DNA from: Linnemannia elongata
Taxonomy: Eukaryota > Mortierellomycota > Mortierellomycetes > Mortierellales > Mortierellaceae
Direction: 5' to 3'
Length of the DNA: 64,000 nt
Assembly: GCA_036320915.1 (NCBI GenBank)
Contig: JAXBDG010000001.1
Span: 2,666,001 to 2,730,000, forward strand
Shown here: piece after piece, positions 32,671-43,451 of the stretch
How positions within the stretch are numbered: the stretch's first letter is position 1
Layout of the letters: each line of letters begins with the position of its first letter
Position numbers and translations under genes: made by a program
The notes under the pieces: model-generated
Told to the model about the DNA's origin: nothing
The model's database searches: none
Seen by the model: the letters and a program-made list of their open reading frames with translations, nothing else

Positions 32671-35600
32671 ATGCCAGGAAGACCGATGTCGTCCCTGATC
32701 AAAATCTCCTTCCAGGAAGATGGCCGCAAACAGGAACGCATGTTTGAGTTTGCACCTCACGTTACATGTCGACACGCCGTCGAGCAGGTAAGGTTGGAAA
32801 GAAATAAGTAAAAATAGCTCATTCACTCTTTGTTGCTTGAATGAACGAATGAAAGTGAATGAATGGACGAGAGATGCAATGACGATAGAAGAAGTTTTGA
32901 TTCTAGGTTGCCCCTGTCTCCCTTATTCCTCTTTACCCACACTAGCTGTCTCTATTGTCTGACCATACGAAATTTTTTGGCTTTTTGACTTTTTTCATTT
33001 TCGCGTTTAGGTTTCTGCCGCGTTCGCAGTCCCAGAGGACTGGACTATGGCCTTGTACGTTGTCGCTTCTTGTTGTTCCTTGTTATTCGCGTCGGTCTTG
33101 TGTGGATATATATTGTGTTTACTTTTTACATTCCTTTACTAACATTAGCTATTTGTACATTTGATGGAGCTTTTAGGTACAGCAAGAAGCACGCGGGATG
33201 GATCCACGATAGCATCCTCCTCATGAACATCGTGTTCAAGGGCCATGTAAGTACCATCTCCACTTCACATATGAAGATAACAACAAGAGACCCAAAAAAG
33301 CGGAGGAGATCGCACATATTGATCCCGTCTACTACTTGGACCACAACATAACTCCGCATATGAAACGCGTCTCCTCCTCATCATTGACATTCCTTTTTTT
33401 GTTGTTGTTTTTTTGCTGACCTCCCTCTTTTTTCCTATTTGTCGGATAATAGAAATCACTAGAATTGCGCGCAAAGACCCCGGCGTTCTTTGAGGCACAA
33501 TATTCTGCTATCCTCGAACCGTCCAAGGTATATTTACGGACGGGATATGACCAATCAGGGGGTCATATCTTATCATTCTGCCACCTCCATTGTTGTTTGC
33601 GATGCAAGGGTCCTTGTTTATTTGTTTCCATTATGTCCGCGTCACATGCGTGTACCGAATTTGACTCTTACCTGTCATTCTTTTTCCCTTTGTGTTCTGT
33701 GATTTGCCGTGGGAAACAAAAACGAAATCAAATGTAGAATTCCCTCCGAGACTCGACCATTCTGCGCGGACCCACCTCACCCATTGACCCGCACCGCCTA
33801 TTCAACTTTTTCCGTACATCCGATGACCAGTTCGTCTCTCGGTTCCAGAAGGGCTGCATCTACCTTTCAATCATAATCCTCAACAGCGACAACAAGATCC
33901 TCCTCGGCCCCAGTGGCGTGCCCCCCACGGTCATGGTCTCCAGTGCTGGTGGATTGGCAAACTACTATAGCTTTGACACCGATTCTGCTGATTTCGCATG
34001 GATGGTCAAGACCACCCTCGACTGGGCCTCAGATACTCCTTCGATCTCCTACCAAGACCCATGTGCCACCCCTGAGCCCCGTGCGGTGACACAACTTGTC
34101 GGCTCTGCCGCCAGTTCCATCCTCTCGCCACCTCTTTCGAGGATATCCTTCTCCGGCACCAACCGGGGTAGCAGCAAGAACCTCAAAAACATCTCCAGCA
34201 TTGGGTCTAGATCGAACATGAGCTCAACATCTGTCGACCGGTCCTCTATCATCTCGGACGGTGGTAACCAACAGCTTGTTTATGACTACGTTGACCGCCG
34301 GAAAGACTGTAGGAGGGAGAACAGGCTGCGTCAGGATTATGTCGATGCTGCTGATCAGTTGCAACGGAAGTTGGGAATCCCACCTATTGACATGCTATTC
34401 GACAAGGTCATCGAGTTAACTCAGGTTGGAGCCAAGAGTGTCATGGCTATCCAATATGTCAAGGACGAGAACAAGCACCATATCTCTCCTGAGCTTATGC
34501 ATGCTGGCTCGTTTCGGTGGCGTAACATCGACTCTATCTCGGGATCCGTCTATACCAGGAACGAGGAAATCTGGTCCCAACTCACCGGCTACTATGACAA
34601 CATCCGAGGTAACTAACCTTTGCTCACCTTTTTACTCTAACGTCCGTTCCAGAGAGAAGGTTACTTTTGAACGTCAAACTGACAATGTCTTTTTTTGCGA
34701 TATACATACAATAGTAACGAGGCCGACGTCGGGACTGTACATTGGTTTGTATTACACAGAGAGCACAATGTCGGGCTTGCAGATCCTCGTTCCAAAGCAG
34801 CGCAGAACATTCATCCCGATGGTCAAGCTCAGAGACAACGCTAACATCGCACCAGAAGAATGGGACTGGCTTAAATCCACGATATCTATGGACCTCAACC
34901 AGCTCGCCAAGGCCTGCGCTGTCTCCAAGGACGATCCCATGCACCACCTCAAGGTCGAGTTTGCACACTCAACGGCCAAGTTGTCACGCCTGACACAGCT
35001 CAAGTGGAACCCGTCGGACATGTACACCCAAGATACCATGCGGGTTGTCTACCAGAACATTGGCAACGTTGGCAACAATAACTCTTTGCCACCGACCCCC
35101 GAAGAGATGTTGACAGAGGATCCTCGTCCCTCTATTATTGCGCCACCTACGACGCCCTCCGCGGTGAGGAAGAGTGTTGCGGCTATGGATGTAGATCCGA
35201 TTTGGAACTCTTCGCCTTTGGAGAAGGAGGATACGAGTACTATCCGAGTGATCATGTTTATCAAGCCTACACGACATGCGACTCAGCCTCAGGAGCACTT
35301 CAACAAGGAATTGTTTGAGATGAGCTCGTTCCCGATCTTTGATACTCTTCACCACTCTGTCTACAACTCGGCGACGTATCTCCCCCTACGCAAGTCGATG
35401 TTGAACTTGACTAACGAGATTGTCGAGTTGGAACAGGAGATTGAGCAGGAACTTGAAATGGAGTTGGAGATGGAGTTGGGGTCTGGAAGACGGTCTAGAG
35501 GACGACGAGCCAGCAGTGCTGCCAAGCTAGATGAGAGTGATCTGATTGGATCATTGTTGATTGACGAGCTGGGCATCAAGGGCGAGTCGCCTCACCCGCT

Positions 35601-36774
35601 TCATGCACACCAGCATCCTCGACATCGTTCTAGCTTTATTGGGGATGACACCATCAACCGCAGGACTGCTGCCAGCAGACGATCTTCGACTCACTCGATC
35701 CCCGAAGTCGTTGAGCGGTCGGTTCCCTCAGCCTCATCTGTGATCTCGCTGGCTTCCACTCTATCGTCTTCAAGCACGGAATCGCCCTCTTTGGTGCCCG
35801 AGTCGGGCAATTTATCGTCGTTCTTGCTGGAGGGAACAGACAAGCCTGTGTCTGACATTTCTCTCTCGCGATCCGAACTGTCCAAGAGACGTGGCAGCAG
35901 AACTGATTCTGACGAGGGTCATGCTATGACAGGCAGTCTGGGCAGGAAGAGCCCAGAAGGACCCATGTCTTTTATGGATATGCTCCAGGATTTCGATCCA
36001 ATCCCCAGTCGAGAGGCCTTTGGTGGTCGTGAACATTCGAACGGGACCAGCTTCGCCGGACTCCAGAATCTGAATGGAGACAACATCAGCAACGGTCACA
36101 ACTTTTATTTACCCCATGGACAAGGTCCTCTTGACGAGAACGTAGTCGCCAGCAGTGGACGACGTATGAGCTTTGGTCGTCATTCCCGAGGGGACAGTCG
36201 TCAGTTGAACCCACTCCCGTACTCACCCAAGCACCGTCGTACCCAGAGTCATGCCCAGTCGATTGACTTGCCCCCCTTGTCGAACTACAGTAGTCCTCGA
36301 AACCCTCGATCGAGGACCACAAGTCATTCATCGGTGTACAAGAACCGGTACCTGTCACACATCAACTTTTCACATTACTCCCCGCACTACCAACAGCACA
36401 CTACCACCACCACGACAACCAGCAACACATTGGGAACCTACCCTCACCAACAACAAGGCGGCGAACGAGATGTCCTCTCACCGACCGCAACAACCGCTAG
36501 TATCCGCGCCGCTGAGCTCGAGAGCCTGGAACACCAACAGGACGAGTTGCAAGAACAATGGCGGATGGCCTCTTGGACCCGGCAGATGAACGAATGGGAC
36601 CATGCGAGGATGTTGAAGGGTCAACAGGAGTTGTTGGGAATCAGTATTGGACTTAGTCTGGATCCCAGTAGTCCTTCTCCTGTGCAGTCAACGGCTTTTA
36701 CGTCGTTTGGGACATTAAGTGCTTCTTCTTTGCCTATGCCATTGCCTATGCCTTCTCCTCTTCCTTCGCCGTAG
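32671..36774 (+). CDS. Large conserved-looking protein of unknown function
   Basis: Six exons, 32671-32787, 33011-33054, 33177-33246, 33453-33527, 33738-34608 and 34715-36774, keep frame through GT-AG junctions and encode 1078 aa. I do not recognise the family. The first 120 residues, in the small exons, look like a compact ubiquitin-like or Ras-binding-type fold (SLIKISFQEDG, then VTCRHAVEQVSAAFAVPEDWTM); that fold is inference. Residues 120-560 are globular. A Glu-rich heptad stretch (EQEIEQELEMELEMELG) lies near 640. The last 400 residues are Ser-rich and probably disordered, with RRXS-type phosphorylation candidates, and a short Gln/Glu helix lies near the end. A signalling or scaffold protein is a fair guess, no more. 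Confidence 0.7.
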
Positions 36775-37944
36775 TAGATATTTTTTGGGGTTCAAAAAGG
36801 AGTGTATCTTTTTCATGATGCTTCTTTTAGTTTTTGTGAACAAGCAAATTCATTCAAATGAAGCTTTTCTCTTTTCTCGCTCATTTATTTTTTTCGTTGC
36901 TTATGTGTGTGTGTGAGTGTATGACACGGTTTTGATATTGATTCAGGAACCAGAACCTTTTAACAAGAGTTACGCCCTTTTTTTTTTTTTTTTATCCAAA
37001 ATGTATATAACGTTTCGTATGAGGGAAACATTGGAGAGAGAACGAGTGAGCGAGACAAAACTCAAAGGAAGACCGAAAAGTAAGCCGGGGCTTGAAAAAC
37101 AAGGCCAGGGGGGTCACATGAACAAGCCCAGGTCCTGATGAACCAATCATCTGGCGCCCACATCCATTCTTTCCTGGTGGAGCGAATCTTTTTGCGAAAA
37201 ACGGAAGTGAGTGTTTTTTTTTGCGATTAATAGTGACTTGAGGCTTTACTCTCACTGCTGCTGAACAACGAGCAGTCAGCAGGAACAAGTAGAAGGGTAG
37301 AGGGAGTAATTGATCGAGAGAAATAAAAGAAGTAGGAGCAGAGGGAAGTAGGGTGAAGAGAGAGGGGAAGGGAAGGAGATGTGTTTGGATGACGATGAGT
37401 CAGGTCCCTCACCCACCCGACCGTTGCAGACAGAGAGGGACGGGCAGAGAGGAATAGAGAGAGAGAGAAAGAGAAGAGGGAAGAAAGGCAAAGGTGGGGT
37501 TGAGAGCCACAGGCAACGGAGGGAGGGAGAGAAGGCAGGGTGAACATGGGTTACAACAAAAAATGAGCGTGAGAGTTTTTTACCTCCTTCCTCTTAAGGA
37601 AGGTACAGTTTCCACGGTACTCGGGGAAGTACGATGAGCGTGGTAGACCCGTGTAAAAGGAGTCAATTTGGAGTGTGAGCAATAGCAAGCCACCAGACAG
37701 ACACGACAGACAGACAGACAGACTGGATGACCATTTTCCCTCCTTCCCCCACCCCCACGGAACACGCTTCTCCCTTTTAACTCCCCTCTCTATTTTCTCC
37801 CTTTTCCTTTCTTCTTCTTCTTCTTCTCCTTACACTTCCCCACTCCACTCTTCCCTCCCTTACTCGTACGCGTTACTCCTTCTTGTCTTACGGACATCTA
37901 ATCGCCCTTTCTCACCTTCATCACACATATAACTCATATACATA
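36775..37944. other. Intergenic region before the glutaryl-CoA dehydrogenase gene
   Basis: Purine-rich on the + strand to about 37580, then pyrimidine-rich for the last 200 bp before the ATG at 37945. The purine-rich part is a mirrored leader in composition, but no divergent minus-strand gene starts here. A poly-T run lies at 36979-36992. No gene is supported. Confidence 0.45.
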
Positions 37945-39906
37945 ATGTCTCTTCGCATCCTCACAAGGGCCATCAAGCCCACCATGGTCGCCAACTCCCG
38001 CACCATGGCCTCCAAATCAAAAGGTAATCACTTTTACTCCCCTTTCTTGTCCATCAGCTTTTTTTTGTTGTTAGTGAACAGAAGTCTCATTACCCCAGAA
38101 AATGGCAACAAGGCGTAAAGAAACCCCCACAAAGTAATCTTTTTGACAAGTAATGCTCACGCCCTACTTTCTCCCTTGTATGGGTGTGAATACCTTACCT
38201 AATAGCATTTGTCAAGTACGACTGGACTGATCCCCTCAACTTGAACTCCCAGCTTACCGAGGAGGAGATTGCCGTCAGGTACGACCTTTAGACACCCTAC
38301 GTTGCTTCTAAAACGACTAAAACGTGGTGATCAATTCGCTATCTTACCCTGCCTTTCCGTACTTTGACGAGAATGACTAACGACGGGCTGTATTCTTGAT
38401 CGTCTGCTTTGTTTGTAGAGATGTCGCCCGCGACTACTGCCAGGACAAACTTATGTCCCGCGTTACCATGGCCAACCGCCACGAGAGTACGTCCCTTATA
38501 TCCCTTGCTTTGTATCAAGAAATAAGATCGATCGTGCGAAAATAATACAGTAAACTAATCCTTGCACTTTTATTTATCCTTGTTGTTGCCTACAGAGTTC
38601 GACAGAGAGATCTTGTCGGAGATGGGAGAGCTCGGTCTTTTGGGATCGACCATTGAGGGATACGGATGCGCCGGCGTCTCCTCGGTCGCCTACGGTCTTA
38701 CCGCCCGCGAAGTCGAGAGGTTCGTTATTTCTCTCCTTGCTTATGTGCCCTTGCTTGTTTCTTGAAGCCCGATAGAAAGATTTGTCCAGTCACTTTGGTG
38801 CCCGACCTGAACTAACCCCACATTGATTTTGATTCCCCTTTGGTTGTTATTGATGATAATAGAGTCGACAGCGGTTACCGCTCTGCTATGAGTGTCCAGT
38901 CCTCTTTGGTCATGCACCCCATCTACGCCTACGGTACCGAGGAGCAGAAGCAGAAGTGGTTGCCCCGCCTTGGTACGTTTTCTTCTTTTTCAATTAACTA
39001 TGAATGTCACGTCTTTCCCCCCTCAGAGTCCTTCCCTCGTCCGATCGTCATGTAACGTCACATCTAATTAGTTTGATTTCTTTACAACAAATAGCCAAGG
39101 GTGAGATTGTTGGATGCTTCGGATTGACTGAGCCCAACCACGGCTCGGACCCCGGTTCGATGGAGACGGTCGCCAAGAAGGTCAACGGCCACTACGTCCT
39201 CTCGGGCTCCAAGACCTGGATCACCAACTCGCCCATTGCTGACGTCTTTGTCGTCTGGGCCAAGGATCTCTCGGACGGCGCCAAGATCAAGGGTTTCGTC
39301 CTCGAGAAGGGCATGAAGGGTCTCTCTGCCCCCAAGATCGAGGGCAAGTTCTCCCTTCGTGCCTCGATCACCGGCATGATCATGATGGATGATGTTGAGG
39401 TCCCTGCCGAGAACTTGTTGCCTAACGTCCACGGTCTTAAGGGTCCCTTCGGATGCCTTAACAATGCTCGATTCGGTATTGCCTGGGGTGCTCTCGGCGC
39501 TGCCGAGTTCTGCCTCGCCCAGGCTCGTGACTACACCTTGAACCGCAAGCAGTTTGGTGTCCCCCTGGCTCGCTTCCAGTTGATCCAGAAGAAGATGGCT
39601 GATGCCAACACCGAGATTGCTTTGGGTCTCCAGGCCTGTCTCCAGGTTGGTCGTCTGAAGGACGAGGGCAAGATTGCGCCCGAGATGATCTCCATGATCA
39701 AGCGCAACTCTTGCGGAAAGGCGCTCGATATTGCCAGGACTACCCGTGATATGTTGGGTGGTAACGGTATCTCAGACGAGTACCATATCATCCGTCATGT
39801 TATGAACTTGGAGGCTGTTAACACCTATGAGGGCACGCATGATGTCCATGCCCTTATCTTGGGACGTGCTATCACTGGCCTCGCCTCCTTCTCTGCCACC
39901 GATTAA
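37945..39906 (+). CDS. Glutaryl-CoA dehydrogenase, mitochondrial
   Basis: Six exons, 37945-38023, 38206-38278, 38419-38486, 38596-38719, 38863-38972 and 39095-39906, encode 421 aa. The enzyme is an FAD acyl-CoA dehydrogenase that oxidises and decarboxylates glutaryl-CoA to crotonyl-CoA in lysine and tryptophan breakdown. Identification rests on family-specific blocks: [17 protein letters not shown] with the substrate-binding arginine, [27 protein letters not shown], LLGxxG-type flavin contacts ([13 protein letters not shown]) and the catalytic glutamate in [17 protein letters not shown] (about E397). The basic N-terminus ([22 protein letters not shown]) fits a mitochondrial presequence. Its 3' end faces the CLYBL gene about 200 bp away. 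Confidence 0.95.
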
Positions 39907-40115
39907 GTGCATCTTTTCTCGTTTTCATACAATCCCTTTTACACTCCAAACACACACACACACCCATCTCAGTAAATAAACACATAGACGTTTTTTGTAC
40001 AGACACCGTTTTTCGTTCCATATTTTCTCTTTTTGTCATGTCTGTCCATGTTGTTGTGATTTATTTATTGTTTTTGGTTGAGCGCAACGGGTGGTTTTTG
40101 TCAGTCTCTGTGTAT

Positions 40116-42617
40116 TCATGCAGTGGTGGCAGTATTATCACTCTTGCCGCTATTCGCGGCAGCGGCTGTCGTTGTTGATGCTGCTGATCCAGCACTAGCA
40201 CCGCCAGCGGTAATAGCAGGGGCGGTACCAGCTTGCAGGATCTTTTGCCGCTCCTCACCGTTAGGGATCGCCACTCCGCCCTGCCGTGCTCGGCTGAGAA
40301 TCTTTTCTGCCCACTTCACTACCGGCAAGTCGATGCTATTGTTATGTTTTCATTTCGTTGTTGAAAAGGAGAGATATTTGGGTCAATTTTCTTGCCGCGT
40401 GTGTTTTGTTGTATGTGCCTTAGAATAAGGACGGTTAAAGGGTATGTATGTGGAAGGGGGACTGACTTACACTTTGCCGTTGTAGTTGAATGCTCCGACG
40501 CCGCGCTTTGAGTGCTCCTGGTATCCTTCGCTAATATCTGCTGCCCTTGCGATTTCTAATTAACAAACATACACAAAAGATGCAAGGTTCATGTTAAGAA
40601 TGGGAAGTCGAAAACGTACGGGTCACGTAGAACGATGTTGTACATCAGGGCTGTTATGTAAACTGCTGGTTGTAGTTTACCATGGTCGGTGGGCAAAAAG
40701 CAGCGTTGAATGATCTCAAGCTGGCGAGGGTGAACAGCTTGCTTGCCCAAGAATCCCATCCTGCGTCCGAACTCGCACTCTTCCCTCAAAATTTCGTCGT
40801 TCTTGTAATCCATGCACACCTGTGAATGAAAGCGATGGATCCCATGTTAGCAAAGGAACAATCCACAAGAAGGCGAAAAGGTGAAGCGGGGACATAGAAG
40901 GAAGATACGTACGAGGTCAATGGCCTGGAGACCGTATGCGTGGGCGGCTGTGACAATGGCCTGGCGACCGTAGAGCATCTCGGTTCCCTCACGGGTCCTT
41001 GTCAATCCCAAGTCCGCGCAGTAATCCTCCGCAGCAAACTAAACAAACAAATGAACGGAAATCATGGGGATAATTAGTGTCCGTTTTCGCACGTTTCTAC
41101 TTGTTCTCCGGCTCGTGCAAAGTCTGGCTGAGAAAAGGGGTTGGTTATTACCACAAGAGCATCGACACGGGGGTCAGCGGTTGCAATTTCCTTCAGGTTC
41201 ATGACACCCAATGCACTCTCAATCGAGGCGATGATCCTCACATTCTTGCGCCTATTCGTTCAAAGATCCAAAAATCAATGGTGCGTCGGTTAATATAAAA
41301 TCGTTCTCCCATGATATGTTTCTAAGTGACAAGTAGACCCTGTTACATAAATGTGATTTAAACCGCGACGAAAGCTGTTCGCCGTTCACTTACGTGATAA
41401 AGGGTGCTACGCTGTCGACCATTTGACTGACAAACTGGACATCCTTAGCCGACTGCACTTTTGGGATCACAATCGCCTGTAACCTGCTGGAACGGAGCTA
41501 TCCATCGACATGCAAAAGGGAAGCGTGAACAAGAACAGACATGTCAGACATAGGTTCTTCCGACCTGTTTCTACTTTGATACCAACGCTCCTGGAGTGGC
41601 GTAAAAAATATATATACATACAACGACGTTCAGGTCATCAAACTCGAGTCCAGATCCGACAGCATTGATCCTGACGGCCTTCTCCGCCTTGCGGTGCTCC
41701 GAAGCCTCCAGGGCATCAAAGACCATCTCACGAGCAATGTTCTTGCGGTTGAATGCGACACCATCCTCGAGATCATATACAAGACAGTCAGCTCCCAATG
41801 ATAATGAGGACTTCAATTTGCGTTCATCACTTCCAGGTACTATTGGCAATGGAGAATGACAAATGCGGTTAGGCGGAGTAAAGGTGTTGTTGTCGTCATA
41901 GTCACAACGACTTCGTTTTCATCTTAGTTCACGATAATCATCCGTTATACCGCGTTGAAAAAAAAACCTCCTCGTTGATGGTCGCTTACCATAGAAAATG
42001 GATCGTCGGATACGCTTCTCGGGCTCAATTTCTTGGATACCAAAGGCCTGACCTGAGGATCCGGTTCCTGAAGCAGATACAGTGGACGAGGGGGATGAGG
42101 AGGTGGCTAGCGAGGGGTTGTCGTTGGCAAGGAGGGTTGCTGAAGAACCCAAGCTTCGGGTGTGTCTAAGAGCCAATCCAGCTGCTGTTTGTTTGTTTGT
42201 TTGTTTGTTTGTTGTGTTTGTGTTCGATAAAGGGAAGGAGCAAATAAAGGGACGGAAAAGGAGAAACGTGGGGTCAGTCACGGTGTGAAGGTAGCTTTTT
42301 CTGTCAAGGGTATTGGTGCTATTGTTGAGGGCGTGTGAAGACGGCAGCGTCTATGGCACCGCAACTTCCGCTATGAGGCGTTATACCTCCTACGAAAACT
42401 GGCGTGTGTGTGAATTTTCATTGTGGTTCCTGTTCCCGGCATGATGTCTCTTGTCGTCTCTGTCCCCGCTCTGTTCCTGTCAGGACGCCCAAAACTCAAT
42501 TGCAACAACGTTTGTTACTGGATGTCGCGTTCGGTGTCGAGGTGTACCTTGAGGTGCAATAAATCTTCTACTGAAGGCGCCACGAACAATGGCGCCACGA
42601 CGTGCTGCAGCGAACAT
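40116..42617 (-). CDS. Citramalyl-CoA lyase (CLYBL-like), mitochondrial
   Basis: Nine exons on the minus strand: 42548-42617, 41990-42181, 41622-41839, 41394-41497, 41152-41251, 40913-41038, 40681-40819, 40471-40555 and 40116-40335. All are GT-AG and in frame, giving 417 aa. It belongs to the HpcH/CitE TIM-barrel family: RRSIFYVPGSDERKL, CLVYDLEDGVA, VRINAVGSG, IVIPKVQSA, IIASIESALGV, FAAEDYCADLG, LQAIDLVCMDY and GKQAVHPRQLEIIQ. CLYBL cleaves citramalyl-CoA to pyruvate and acetyl-CoA, the last step of itaconate-type C5 breakdown. The tiny first exon gives MFAAARRGAIVRGAFSRRF, a textbook mitochondrial presequence. An Ala/Gly/Ser/Thr-rich C-terminal extension is unlike most family members. Confidence 0.92.
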
Positions 42618-43451
42618 GGCGGAATGTAAAAGTAAAGAAGAAAGGTGAAGAAGGAGAGTGAAGGAGGGAAGAACGGGTGGGTGGGAACAAAAAATGAAGT
42701 GAGCGCGCGCTTTTTTTTCTTCCCTTTGTAGCGAACCGATGCATCACGTGATTCAGAGCCACTTTGTTCCCAATCATAGGGCAGCTTTTCTTTGCGTGGT
42801 GTGTTGTTGGTGTCGAACTTGAAGGCTCTACTATTGCATGAGTGTTCAAGACATGCCAATTGGTCAATGTATCTCGCGCAGTAAGCGGATGCATGAAAAA
42901 GGGAATAAAACAGTACCATGACAGGTGGGCCTGCGAACGTTTTTAATTTACCCTTTACCGCCTTACAACCTGGTCACATAGCAAAGGTGTTCCTGGGTGA
43001 ACTGATTTTCGCACTCAAAAGAAAAGCGCGACAGGTGAATAAAGTATTAAAGCGAAACACCTCTTTTATCAATGCGATCACCAATTGATCAGTCAGGGGA
43101 TCCTGAGTGGAACGCACGCAGATTGTTGATAAATCTTTTCAAATTGAGTCAACCAAGTGCAGAGGGTTAAACGCGATATGCCATATACCTGGCCATGCTG
43201 CACTCCGCACTACTTCACTTCTTCATATAGCACCAGCAAATCGTCGATAATTGCCCCCTTGCTTGTCATCTTGTCTTTACTCTTGGTTCGTTGTCCGCCA
43301 CCAAAATGTATCAAGAAAAATGACCTTACTGGGTAATTTGGCAGTCACTGTTGTCAGTGCATTTCACATAAAAAATGTGCTTGTGAGTTCGGACATTTCG
43401 AACAACCCAACTACACCTTTCCATTCCGGACAAGAACCAACATCTCCGGAC
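42618..43451. promoter_or_regulatory. Shared divergent promoter region of CLYBL and RSM22 genes
   Basis: About 830 bp between the two divergent starts of genes for mitochondrial proteins. Pyrimidine-rich leader sequence on the minus strand lies next to CLYBL. The + strand frame stays open from 43251 to the RSM22 start, but its translation before 43452 does not look like protein. No further gene is seen. Confidence 0.45.
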
